From the NCBI GenBank assembly GCA_963921935.1, contig OY998180.1, forward strand, positions 86,549,139-86,613,138: a stretch of 64,000 nucleotides of DNA, given 5' to 3'. The notes below the pieces were generated by a model, which saw nothing but the letters and a program-made list of their open reading frames with translations, was not told the DNA's origin and did not search any database. The stretch is from Galeruca laticollis (Eukaryota; Arthropoda; Insecta; Coleoptera; Chrysomelidae). The position numbers were made by a program, and so were the translations under genes. The stretch's first letter is position 1; each line of letters begins with the position of its first letter. This document shows, piece by piece, positions 1 through 11,343 of this stretch.

Positions 1-974
1 AAATTGACGATCAAATAGAAGCGTGGGTAGTTGGTCTTTGGCGTCGAAATAGTGAGGAGGTGATGGACAATTTTTCCAGAAATTTTAAGTAAAATCACAA
101 ATTTTCATGATCAAAACTATAGTTTCCTAATAAATATAATACTTAGAACACTCACATGTGTTTGTATCCAGCTTTCCCGTGAGAATATCCAAAACTCTCA
201 AGAAACTACGCAGTTTGAACTTCGGAAGGCGTATTCCTGTTTCCAGATGGGATAGATCCAGAATCCAGACATCAGGTCAGTGCTTCTTTAAATATTATTG
301 GCCAATAATAAGAGTAATAACTGTCGAATATAAATTCAGTGACTATTTCCAAAGAAATAATTTAGAATGGAAAAGTATTACACAATGAGAGGTTTTTTAT
401 AAATATGGATATTTTTGGAGAAGTAGAGTTTTAAATAGATAAATTAAATTATTTTGGAAATAAACAAAGCATTAAATATCATCAGATAGTTAAGAAAAAT
501 ATGAAATTAAATGAAAACCTCTGATTTGTGAATTATTGTTAAAAAAAATTTAGTTAGATGATCAATTTTGTCCATAACAACGGGAAGAAAAAACAGGGTT
601 GGTGATTTTGAGGCGATCAGGAAGATGTGGTGTGATATTGTGGAGGGAGGATATATGCAAAGAATAATTTAAGAAAATATAAGTATAGTTCTCATATAAT
701 TTAATGAAAAGCATAAAAAGAAGTTAAATAAAGTTAAAGAAGTAGTTTGAGAGGATTTGAAAGATAAGTAAAGAAATAGAAGATAACTGATTAAAATAGA
801 TAAAAAATCAAAGGCTATAGAATAATAAAATATACCTGAAAGCATTATTTGAAAAGATATTTAAACGAAAGAAACCAGATTGTGAAAGAAAAGAAGATAA
901 GTTAAATAGTATAAAGTATATCAAGAAAGATAAATTCAAAACTTACCTGGAGGAGTTGTGTCTAGTTGGAGTCC
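1..974. other. AT-rich stretch without a recognisable gene
   Basis: This left flank of the first gypsy element is strongly AT-rich, with many A runs on the plus strand. The only open frame of note, 76 codons at 158-388, has no motif I recognise and looks like chance. The last 40 bases carry a short AAAACTTACCTG-type stretch resembling one inside the long LTRs at 9-11 and 17.6-19.9 kb. The flank may therefore be old LTR or non-coding retroelement DNA, but that is weak inference. Confidence 0.5.
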
Positions 975-978
975 AGCG

Positions 979-1164
979 AATTATATATTAAAACTTCGAA
1001 CTTGGGTTTTTAAAAACAATTTTACAACTATATTTAGAACTTAATTATACAACGGTTGAACAGAGAATGAAATTTAAGATAATACAAAGTTTTTATAATC
1101 TTCCTGTTTTACAAAGAGTCATCGTTTTATTTATATGGTGTCAGCTCTTTCTTCTTATGTAATT
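979..1164 (-). repeat. 3' LTR of the errantivirus-like element
   Basis: This is the 186-bp direct repeat of 8297-8482. AGCG at 975-978 immediately outside it matches the base group after the other LTR. The inner edge abuts the purine tract at 1165-1174. Confidence 0.92.
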
Positions 1165-1174
1165 CCTCCCCTCT
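1165..1174 (-). other. Polypurine tract of the errantivirus-like element
   Basis: On the minus strand AGAGGGGAGG directly precedes the 3' LTR, the expected position of the plus-strand DNA primer. Confidence 0.75.
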
Positions 1175-2899
1175 AAGACGAGAACATAACGGAGTGGTGT
1201 TCGAATTTTGGTTTTTCTGTTGGATTTTCTTCTCTTAGGGTTTCTTCTTTGCTTTGGACTTCTTCCCTTATTTGTTTTCTGCCGCATTGCTGGAGCGATG
1301 TCTTGATTTTCTTCTTGAAGATCCATCCCACTATTATTAAGATGGCAATAACAGAGGACAAGCCGCCGAAAATTCGTGGATAGTGTTTAGATGTTGAAAT
1401 TCTTAATGGTATAAGTTGTTTTGACATTTTGCTGATTTTGTGGATTTCTTCCAAATTGATTTTTTCTATTTTGGGTGCTTCGTACTCTGGTATAATTTCT
1501 AATTTTTCCCAGTTTAGCTTTGGGAGAAATAATGGTTTCCTTCTTGAATTCTGGCGTCGTTGATGAATTTTTTAGTGTTGACTTCTATTTGACATGATTC
1601 TGGAATTTTTATTAGTGTAGGATTTTTGACTTCTATATATTGATCTGTGTGGCACTTGGAGAAAACTTTTTCTGTTTGCATTGGTATAATGATTACTTCG
1701 TCTTGTGTTATTTGTTCAACGAGAGATTCTTCTAATGTTAACTTGATTTTCTTGCAGCTTTTCACTGTCTGGTTTTCTATGAGCTGTAGAGTGCAGTTGT
1801 CTTCAGGGAAATGGTCTTCCATGCAAAAATATGTATCCTCTAGTAGTGGACAGTTTTCTTCTTTGAATTGATGTTCTGAGTTGGTTTGTGCCAAATAGGG
1901 ATACTTTAGAGGAAATATTTGGTTGTTTTGAATGATAAGAAAGAGGTGATAAAACTTAAAAATTTCAGCTTTGATAATTGGTATATGTATTGCAAAAATT
2001 AATTTTTTATTTTCAAATGTGACTTGTGTGCCTAAAAATTGGTAGTATGTTAATATGTTCCTAAATTTCATAATTTGGTTGTCTGGGTAAATTTTTCTTA
2101 AGTATTCTAGAGTGTTTAGTAACTCTTGACTAGAAATAATAGAAGGATGAAGTGTGTTGAGTTTTGCAAAAGCTATGGAATCTTCTAAATTATCTAAAAA
2201 CTTGATAACATTTTGGCAATCCAGATTTATTTGGGAAATAATTCCTTGAAAGGTTAAATACTCATGTGATTCAGTGATTGATTTTTGTACGCTCATTTGA
2301 AATTTTCCCAGAGAATTTGCAAAATTTTCTTGATTTTTTGATAATGTGCGAATTGTTGTGTTGTAATCTTTTATTAGATTGTTTGAAAGTGAACGTTGCA
2401 AATTTATTTCCGTAACCATGTTCTGTTGGTTTGTTTCGAGAATTTTTATTGCGTTATCATATCTATTACCGTCGTCAGCGTCAAGTGTACCAAACAGCCA
2501 TTTCTGTAATTGTCCGACTCCGTTAAAGAAACTTCTTTTATTACGAATATTAATATGAGGTTGTAAGTTATCAAGTTTCGTTCTTGTAATTTTTATGAGA
2601 AATTCTGTCCTTAATAACATATCTTGAGATAAGGCATGGTATGAGATTTCATTAGTTGCGTTTTTTGTAACTAAATTATTTTATATAATGAAGAAATGTT
2701 TCTCAATGTTAAACAATTGCTTAATAATAGGTTCTAAATTTAAATAATGTATAAATGTATGTTGACTATAAATAAGACGTGCGTCTCCTAATTGTATTGG
2801 TAATAAAGGGTTATTTATAGTCGTCGACTCTATATCTCTTATAGTACTACTCGTGTATATTACTGGTATTGCCAGAAGTATCAGGAATGTTGTTTTCAT
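1173..2899 (-). pseudogene. env: Broken errantivirus-type env
   Basis: An ATG at 2897-2899 is preceded directly by a 3' splice-site-like TTTCAG, which fits env expression from a spliced RNA. The first about 17 residues form a signal peptide. A basic furin-type site (RNKR) is followed by a glycine-containing fusion-peptide-like stretch near 2540-2510, with the WLFGTLDADDGNRYDNAI signature of the gypsy-env/insect F-protein family. A membrane helix near residue 30 of the 1454-1173 segment is followed by a basic cytoplasmic tail. Two breaks are visible: an in-frame TAA at 2681-2683, about codon 73, and a frameshift near 1530-1550 before the membrane anchor. The protein would act at the cell surface in membrane fusion; this copy cannot make it whole. 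Confidence 0.85.
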
Positions 2900-3061
2900 C
2901 TGAAACAGTTGTTTTTTGTTAGTTTTTGGTTTTCTGGCACTTGCTTTATGATATATATTTTTATCTGTTATTAATTTAATTTTTGTTTGAGCTAGTACTT
3001 TAAGTTTTTCGAATTTTGGAAGTTTTTTATTTCTGGTTTTTGTACGAATGTAAGCTACTTT

Positions 3062-6000
3062 TTAGTTTTTATAGTCAAGGGGATCTGTGCGCTCTTCGTT
3101 TCTTTTACTAATAATTTTTTCTTTTGTTGTTTTGTTAGTTTCTTTTATATTTTCGTAAAGTCGTTTGGCCGCTTGTTTGTGAGTTTGTACGTAATCTGAA
3201 ATTATTACATGATCATTAAGGTCGAAAGGGTTGGTCTCGTTTATATGTCCTTTTATTACTTCGAATGGTGTATGTTTAGTAACACTATGGATTGAGTTGT
3301 TATATCCGAGTATAGCCCGTTTTAATAATTGGTCTGAGGTGAGATTTCCATTTTGTTCCCTTAAACAACGCACATGTTCGATTAGGGTAGAATGAAATCT
3401 TTCGACAGGACTGTTTGAATTACTGTTTCTAGCAGTAGTATAGTGCAGTTCTATTCTGTAGAGTTCGCAAAAATTTTCAAGATCTTTATTTTTAAATTCT
3501 GTACCCGAATCAGCTGTTATTTGCGAGGGTAGACCGTGGTGGGTAATAAAATTAAATAAGCATTCTACTATATATATTCCGTTTACAGCTGGTAGAGGAT
3601 AAGCTTGGCCATATCGAGAAAAGGTATCTATTATAGTTAAATAAGTGTTTCCTGAAATTTGAAAACAGTCAATATGAATGTGTTGAAAGGGACGTGAGCA
3701 AGTTGGTGTAAGATTGAATTTTACTATAGGTGGATTCCGATCGTATTTATTTTTCTGACAAATTTCGCAGTGATTTATATAATTTTCGATATCATCCGAC
3801 ATTTTTGGCCAGTAAAATCGTTTAGTAAGTGCTTCTTTCGTTTCATTTATACCACGATGGCAAGTTTTTGTTACGTGGTAAAAGTCGAGTTTTTCTTTTT
3901 GAGCGTCTCCAGTCTGAATATCTTCTAATACCGTATTACTTTGAATTATTTTGAAGGCAGAGTTTTTAAAATATGATTGCATAGTTATCGTGAAAGTTCT
4001 AGATAGCTCAGGGTGTTGGAAAAAAATAGCATATTTTTTGTTTGGGGCGATATATTCTTTTACGAAATTTATTATATCAGTTTGTGAAATTTTTGAGGGT
4101 AGTGTAACATATAATCTAGTATTGTCAAAAATTTTTAAAATTCTAGTTTGGGTTGATTCTATATCTTCCATTGTTATGAATATTTGATTTTTGTACGTGT
4201 TTAATATTCTTCCAGTAATTGGTATGGAAAAAATAGGATTTTCTGCAGATGTATGTTTAGTTTCAATGTCAGAATCGGAATCAAAGTCTTGAGATTCATC
4301 TGGTTCTATTTGTATATCTGAAATAACGTTGATTTTTTGATTTTGACTTTTAGTCGGCTCTACAATGTCTAGTATATCTTCCAGGTCAGGGCTACTGACT
4401 GGAGGTATTTTATCAGGATTTCTTAGGAAATTTTCTATGATTTCATCCGCGTCTCCTGCGTTATTTATTATAGATTCGTTATCGATGGCGTTTAGTTCTA
4501 CACATGGATTTCTACTTAAAGCGTCTGTTGCTAAATTTGACGAACCTTTTTTATATTTAATTTCATAATCAAATTCTTCTAATTTTAGTCTCCACCTTAC
4601 GAGCATAGAATTTTGGTCTTTTGTGGAGAAAAGCCACTGTAATGGTTTTTGGTCAGAATATATTGTAAACTTCCGGCCGTAAAGATATGGGCGAAAGTTT
4701 TTGCAACTCCAGACTATTGCGAGAAGTTCTTTCTGAATTGTTGAATAGTTTATTTCGGCTGAATTTAGGGTTCGTGATGCATAACATATGGGATGATTAT
4801 TTTGCGATAGTACTGCGCCTATTGCATAATTGGAGCTATCTGTTGTCAATTCAAATTCTTTGTCAAAATCTGAGTAAATTAAAACTGGTTCAGATGTTTA
4901 TATATTTTTACATGTTTCAAAACAATCTATGAAATCTTTTGTGTGAACTACTTTTTCATTTTTCCTTAAACATTTAGTCAGAGGTTTTGTAATCTTCGCT
5001 AGATTTTTTATGAATTTACGATAGTACCCTATTAACCCAAGAAATGATTTTATGTCTTTTTGTGTTTTTGGTATGGGAAACTTTTTAATCGCTGAAATTT
5101 TTTTTGGATTGGGTTTTATTCCCTCTGATGTTACTATGTGTCCTAGAAACTCTACTTCTTTTCGTAAGAATTCTGATTTATCCAGTTGAATTTTTAGTCT
5201 TGCCTCGCGTAATTTTGTGAAAACAAGTTTTAAATTTTGAAGATGTTCTTGAAGTCCTGTGCTAAATATAATGATATCGTCCATATAGATCATACAGACT
5301 TTATTTTGGAGGTCTTTTAAAACTTCATCCATAACGCGTTGAAAAGTAGATGGTGCGTTTTTTAACCCAAATGGCATTCGTAAGAATTCATAATGCCCGT
5401 TGTAAACTGTGAATGCTGTTTTTGATATAGAGTTTTCTTCCATTTGAATCTGATGAAACCCGGCACAAAGGTCTATAGTTGAAAAATAATTTGATCTTCC
5501 AAGTTTATCGAGGATTTAATTGATATTTGGTATCGGATATCGGTCAAGAATTGTTTTTTCGTTCAGTTTACGATAATCGATAACTAATCGATATTTTTGT
5601 TGTCTCGATTGATCTTTTTTCTTGTTCACTATCCACAATGGCGATGACCATGCTGAAGTTGAGGATCGAATTATGCCTTTATCTAACATGTCATTTATTT
5701 GTTTATTTATTTTTTGTTTGTGTATGTAGGGGTATCTATATGACTTAGAATGTATAGGGATTTCGTCCGTTGTTTTAATTTCGTGTTTTGTCCGCGCCGT
5801 GAAGGATAATTTATCACCTGGTTTGAAAAAAATATCTGAGAATTTTCGACATAGTTTTAATATTTCAGTTTTTTCCTCCGAATTCATGTGATTGGTTCTA
5901 ATTAAATCCGATATATCTATTTTTTGTTTTAATTTTTTATCGTATTTATCATTTAAGTTAAGGAAAGAATTAATATTGAATACATCATAACTGGATTTTT

Positions 6001-6604
6001 CGAATGATTCTACTTGAAAAGGTTCTTTAATATTTATTGAAACAGTTTTATCTGTTTTGTTTTGAATTTCTATAAGGGCAAATCCGTTTTCAGGTATATA
6101 CAGTGGTCCTAAATTACCTTCACGTATTGATATTTCTCCGTTGAAAATAGAAACAGGTAATTTTTTTTAGAATTTTGTGCTGTGCTTCTATCGATAATGA
6201 TATATTAAAATTTTCTTTTTGTCTGTATCTGATAGGGATTTCTGTATTCGAACCTATTAATTTATTGTTAATTAAATCTTTATTAAAATTCATGTTTTTT
6301 AAATCATTTAATCCAATTATACCGTCGAAATGCTCATGAAAATCAAATAAGAGAAAAGAGATATTGTAGTTTGGATTCTGAAATTCTGGAAATGCTCTAA
6401 GTGTTGATTGGTGTATGATGTCTTGACTACCTAACGCTGTTTTAATTTGTACACTGATTTGACTAACAGAATATGGATAAAAATTTTCTATAATATTAGG
6501 TTTGATAACAGAACATGAGCTACCGGTATCTACAAGTAATTTTAAATTAGGATTTTGAATTTGAATGTACGGTAAGGCGTGATCTGAAGATATATTAATT
6601 TCTA
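3062..6604 (-). pseudogene. pol: Broken pol (protease-RT-RNase H-integrase)
   Basis: The domains run in the order expected for Ty3/gypsy. A protease with an intact DTGSS active site lies at about 6530. RT carries the VIDYRKLN, MPFGLKNAPSTFQR and YMDD motifs (5887-4900). RNase H carries TTDSSNYAIGAVLSQ and ends near 4500. The integrase has an HHCC zinc finger near 3840-3740 and visible catalytic residues in IDCFQ, TADSGTEF and SPVERFHS. One extra A in an eight-A run (6161-6168 on the plus strand) shifts the frame between protease and RT. TAA codons at 5516-5518 and 4898-4900 interrupt RT and the RT/RNase H linker. All parts downstream of the A run share one frame, so the damage is light. Confidence 0.9.
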
Positions 6605-7961
6605 CTAAGGATTTTCTTGTTGTAGGCCCGTTTCTAGAAAATTTTCATTTTGATTTTCGTCATAGTTTACATTTTCGAAATAAGATGTTTGATTTACGTC
6701 TAGATCAGGATTATTATCGTCACTATTAAAAGTATCGTAATTTTGGTAAAAATATTGTTCATTTGTGTATGGATCTGATTGATTGTATTCGCTTGTAAAT
6801 AGTTCTTCAGAAGAAAAATTTGGGTTTTGTCCATTATTTCTAAATGAATGATCTTGATTATAATTTTTATGATTTTGCCATCTTTGTCTTTGTGATAACA
6901 TGGATGGGTTTCTAGAGGTTGTTGACATGGGTGTTGGTTTAGGAAATTGATTCGTGGATTTTTGATTTGGTCTAAAAACGTTTTGTGGGGTCCAAATACT
7001 TGTCTGTTTGTAGAGTATTGTCTGGGAGGCATTTGTCTGGGTTGAATATTAATGGGTTGGCTAGGAAATTGGTTAGTTGGTTTGTTATTGTCGGATACGT
7101 TATTATTCATGAAATTTGGCTGCGATGAATAATGGGTTGTTGGTAAGTGGATTGCATTTGATTATGAGGATATAATCTTGGTTGTGAGTATGATTGTCGA
7201 TTATTATTGTTATTACATTTAGAAGTCGTTATTCTATTATTGTCGTTTAGATTACCATATAATTTTTCGAAATTTTCGAACTCGTTTACATAGGCCATTG
7301 CGTCTTCCAGTGAGGCTGGATTTTTAAGATGTAAATTATTCCTCAAGGTACCACTACAACCAGCGATAAAGGTGCTAAGTGCAGTTTTATCGTAATGGTT
7401 TATTTGGCAAATTCTTTCTGCATTATTAAGGTTAGGATTATTACTAATTTTTTGTGCAATACTACTTCTTAACAATTGAATTCTGCTGCCAAAGTTTATC
7501 AGTTGTTCGTTCCTAAATAGTCTCATTCTTGTTAGTTCCTGTACTAAACAATCAATATTTCTACGATCCGCAAAACATTGTATAAGGGCCTCTTTTAATT
7601 TAGGCCAATCTATTAACTCAGCACGATTACCTACTAATATATCAGCTTTATCTATAAGTTTTTCTTGAATTGATTGAAAAATGTCTTTAGATAATTGTGC
7701 ATCATTAAATTGTCTATAATCATTAATAAGGTCTTCGCATCTTATCAAAAATTTATTTAATGTATTGCTATTGCCGTCATAAGGTTTAATGTTATCAATT
7801 CTAGATTTTAAAAGATCCCAGTTCATTTCTGGCATGTTTCGTGTAATATTTGTATTTCGATTTATTATTGTTAAATTATTTGTAACTTGATTATCTATAT
7901 TATTTTCGTTATTTATTTCTATATTTATAATTCCATTAATTATTTCATCAATTTCACTCAT
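6605..7961 (-). pseudogene. gag: Broken gag of the errantivirus-like element
   Basis: The gene starts at an ATG (7959-7961) and stays open for 284 codons to 7107. This covers the matrix/capsid part, an alpha-helical region with QLINFGSRIQLLRSSI-type sequence that resembles 17.6-type gag. The reading then moves to a second frame (about 7110-6950) and a third (about 6950-6605), so at least two small indels have occurred. The C-terminal part is Asn/Gln/Pro-rich and has no CCHC zinc knuckle, as is usual in insect errantiviruses. The stop at 6605 lies just before the protease frame, where these elements normally use a -1 ribosomal frameshift. Its normal role is to form the particle around the element RNA. 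Confidence 0.82.
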
Positions 7962-8280
7962 TAAATAACTAAAATTATTTAAAAGCTAATGTCTGCGATA
8001 GACTATTGTTCGATATGAACAGAACTTAAGTATCTTTGTCAAAATCCTTATAAATAGGGGTTTGGAAAGGTAAAAGAGGAAAAGGCACTTACAGATTGTT
8101 CGTCAACTCGATCGCTCTGCTCTCCTGTTCCTTTTTTCGTGATTCCCTGCTCTCGTTACCACTAAGTCCGAAAGTTTTGAGTTCGGTTATACGCACTTAA
8201 TGTGTAGAAACTCCAAGGTCCCGAATTTCACTCCCGACACAATGCGAAACTGTTTTTTACTTATTCGAAACCCGCGCGTA

Positions 8281-8296
8281 TCCTACTGACTGCGTC
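8281..8296 (-). other. Primer binding site, tRNA-Ser type
   Basis: Immediately inside the 5' LTR the minus strand reads GACGCAGTCAGTAGGA. This resembles the complement of the 3' acceptor arm of insect tRNA-Ser, the primer described for 17.6/297-type elements. The element's untranslated leader runs from here to the gag ATG at 7961 and contains no gene. Confidence 0.6.
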
Positions 8297-8482
8297 AATT
8301 ATATATTAAAACTTCGAACTTGGGTTTTTAAAAACAATTTCACAACTATATTTAGAACTTAATTATACAACGGTTGAACAGAGAATGAAATTTAAGATAA
8401 TACATAGTTTTTATAATCTTCCTGTTTTACAAAGAGTTATCGTTTTATTTATATGGTGTCAGCTCTTTCTTCTTATGAAATT
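8297..8482 (-). repeat. 5' LTR of the errantivirus-like element
   Basis: This is the 186-bp direct repeat partner of 979-1164, upstream for the minus-strand element. It differs from the other LTR at about four bases. The 61-codon open frame read across it on the plus strand is not a gene. AGCG at 8483-8486 is the target duplication. Confidence 0.92.
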
Positions 8483-8486
8483 AGCG

Positions 8487-9063
8487 AGAGTAAAGGCAGT
8501 AGACACAATAATACAAACGTTGTTGGTGCCAAGCAGAAAACATTGTTCAGTGAAGGTTAGTGTAGCGTAATTTTATTGGTTAACCAATTTAAAATTTTCT
8601 GATTTGGCCATTTCAAACAATATAAATTTGCGCAAAGGTACCTATTTTTTTTGACATATTAGATTTTAGTTGTTTGTTCCACTATTTCGAATTTGTTTGT
8701 ATTGATGTATGTAGTTCTTTCCCAATTTCCATTGCATTTTTGATAATATATTCAGTTCATTTCAAGTGTCAATTCTAAATACAGGAATAGGTTTGATAAC
8801 ATAGGCGTCTCAACATAAATATAGACAAGGTATAATTTATTTTAAATAAAAGACAAAAACAAATAATTCTTTATGAAAATATATAAAACAAAATAATAAA
8901 TTACATAAAAATCTTTAGACCTGAACTCAAGAGATTAAAGAGTACTCATGCTCTACTTGATGTATTTACCCTGAGCTATAAATAAACAATAATAATTATA
9001 AATTATCGCCGCAACATTAATTTGAGCTAGCCGAACAACATTCATTGATTATAAATAAAATTA
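8487..9063. repeat. Possible remnant of an older related long LTR
   Basis: No gene is visible. The stretch 8915-9063 (GAACTCAA, then CTCATGCTC, then GAGCTAGCCGAAC) follows the same order of short motifs seen at the ends of both long LTRs of the next element (near 11068-11160 and 19711-19805). It also carries GCAGTAGACACAA, found near the start of those LTRs. I infer a decayed, divergent LTR of the same family, into which the 979-8482 element inserted. Confidence 0.35.
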
Positions 9064-9090
9064 AAATATATAAATTTAAATATATTATAA

Positions 9091-9127
<37 letters not shown>
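9064..9127. repeat. (AT)n tract at the left edge of the long-LTR element
   Basis: An AT microsatellite with one C interruption runs up to the first base of the LTR at 9128. A second AT tract lies at the other end of the element, so the element probably integrated into an AT repeat. Confidence 0.85.
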
Positions 9128-11272
9128 TGAACTAGTCCTCTAGTTCTTGAAATAGTTATAAATAAATAAACATCAAAAATGTATCTATTATTCAGGAAGG
9201 TGTAGCAGTAGACACAACCACCTTATGAAAGTTACTGACAATTCAGATATGAAATCAATAGAAAGAGTGAAATATGCATAAATATAATATCAGATATCAA
9301 TATGATTGAGTAATAAAAGGACTATGAATAGAAATTCTAAACACAACATTATTTAAATAAGTATAAAAAGTAACCTGCACAATTAATTCCAGATTTACAC
9401 CAATGTCAAAGTTCCACATTGATTTGAACACAGCCATATGAATTTCAGAAGAAATAAAATTCCATTTAAACTTGAAACCTGAAATAACATCAATTAATAT
9501 CTATTTCAATAATTGCTTATCAATATTTGCAGGTGTTTATAATAAAAGTTAACAATTTAAAGAAAGGGTTGAAAGCTTCATGAGAAATGATAAATGGAAC
9601 ACAGCCCAAACATATATAAAAGCAATGTATTATAAACAGGAAGTAATGAAATCTAGTAATTTTATTACCAACTTAAATTTATTGGTTATTTATTTTATAT
9701 TGAACAATAACAACAAAATGAAAAATAATAAATAGTTTATGTAAGACAAAAACATTAAAAATTCAAGAATTTAAAAATAATCAATTACATAGATATGAAA
9801 CAGTAATCTAGGTTGTAGATTTTGGAAAAGTAAATATAAATGAGAAAACCGTAAAAACTGTATAATAATTAAAATTGCTAATGTATTCTAGGAAAAAGAC
9901 TTTATATAAAATCCTGAATACAAAGTGAACATTTGTGCATAAGTGTGTTAATCCTCCAGGACTTAAAAAATCAAACAATTACATTTTTCAACTAAAAGAC
10001 ATAGGAAGTGACAATTTGTATTATTAAAACAAAGATAAGCAAGCTTTGAATTTAGGAAGAATAAAGTTTGTTGATTTTGAAAAACAAAAGAGTCGATTTG
10101 GTGAGATAGAGAAGCTAGCATCGTTATAAATCTCCTGTGATAAAATTTGTAAAATTTTTATTAAAAAAGTTAATAATATTCCTCAAAAGGTTAATAGAAA
10201 CACTTTAATAAGTTTTGGAGATCCCGTGAAAAAAAGGCTGTTCTGAAGGAGCATCTCTTACTTAGAGATCGTCAAGAGAATTGGAGACGCGGATAGCATC
10301 CAAGGATTATGAACTAAGGTCTGTGTATTTTGATTAAAACATTTGGAATTCCAATTAAACACGAACAGTGAACTAATCTTGATATCCAGAACGTTCTAAT
10401 AATGATTTTTTAATAAAAGGCCTAAAAACAATCTATTTCAATGCATAATAATTTATCTCCATGGAGATCCATGCAATATAATTTATAAGAAAATAATTGT
10501 ACTTACTTGTTAAAATTTAATCCTTTTCCAATGTTCACATAATTTCCACTTTTATTATCTTTTAATGCATGCATAACTGTTCTGTCTAATACTATCTTCT
10601 TTACACTTCACACACATTATTTAAGAGTTCATATATATGTAATAGCTTTGGTTAAATGTATATAACGTTATAAAATTTTTCATAACTGTATACACGCTGG
10701 GAGAGCATAAACTGTTTATGCACTGCATTAACGGGGAAGAGCGTCTTCGTGTTGTAGTAAGGTATATACGCGCATGCGTTGAACTTATGCGCCAGCGCAA
10801 TAGAGTGAATTAATCTGTATTCAGAATTGCATAGGATGTAGGGGTTATAAAATAATTTAAATGTTCAAAATAATACAAAGTTTTTCTCAATTACAATTTA
10901 TTAAATCAATTTTCAGTGAAGTGTTGGTGTTTTTATTTTTTTCATGTCCTCAATAAAGTTGTTAGAATAAGGATATTTCAGTCTTTCTATATGAAATTAT
11001 TCTGAACCACCATTTCAGAAATAAATTAAATAATTATACAAATCAAATTATATTCATACAGTGTGCGCCAAGAACTCAAAGGGAGGAGTCATCAAGCTTC
11101 CGACTTATATTCAAATTTTAAATTACATTCATAAAAGATATTTTATGAGCTAGCCGAAGGTTAGTCGTGTTTATATATAGATAAAACAAATGACTATTAT
11201 ATAACGACTATATAACAAAACATAAATATAAAAACACAAATTATAATAATTAATTAAAAACCTAGTTTAATT
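9128..11272 (+). repeat. 5' long LTR
   Basis: It starts TGAACTAGTCC and is near-identical to the 3' LTR from 9128 to 10760, with scattered substitutions and a 19-bp indel near 10537. From 10761 to the primer site the sequence no longer resembles the other LTR except for a short ordered set of motifs (GAACTCAAAGGG, GAGCTAGCC). No open frame of interest is present. Confidence 0.82.
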
Positions 11273-11292
11273 TGACGCCCGAAACGTGGGGC
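11273..11292 (+). other. Primer binding site, tRNA-Lys-like
   Basis: TGACGCCCGAAACGTGGGGC resembles the complement of the 3' end of tRNA-Lys. It carries two additional bases and one change relative to the exact site at 52769-52786. Confidence 0.7.
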
Positions 11293-11343
11293 TTGATACA
11301 ATATTGATACATTATTAATAAAATAAAATTAAACAAAGAAACC

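Larger units (their letters stand above)
979..8482 (-). mobile_element. Full-length Ty3/gypsy errantivirus-like (17.6/297-type) element
   Basis: This is a complete 7.5-kb LTR retrotransposon on the minus strand, in the order LTR, primer site, gag, pol (protease, RT, RNase H, integrase), env, purine tract, LTR. The two 186-bp LTRs begin AATTA and end TAATT or AAATT and differ at about four positions, so the insertion is fairly recent. The tetranucleotide AGCG occurs directly outside both ends (975-978 and 8483-8486), a 4-bp target duplication typical of Ty3/gypsy integrases. Gag lacks zinc knuckles and an env with a furin-type site is present, both as in insect errantiviruses. At least two frameshifts in gag, one frameshift and two stops in pol, and one stop and one frameshift in env make the copy defective. 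Confidence 0.93.

Noticed and set aside
158..388. 76-codon open frame near the left edge
   Set aside because: No motif, AT-rich surround, no flanking gene signals; likely chance.
8385..8570. Open frame across the LTR of the first element
   Set aside because: Runs through LTR sequence on the strand opposite to the element's genes.
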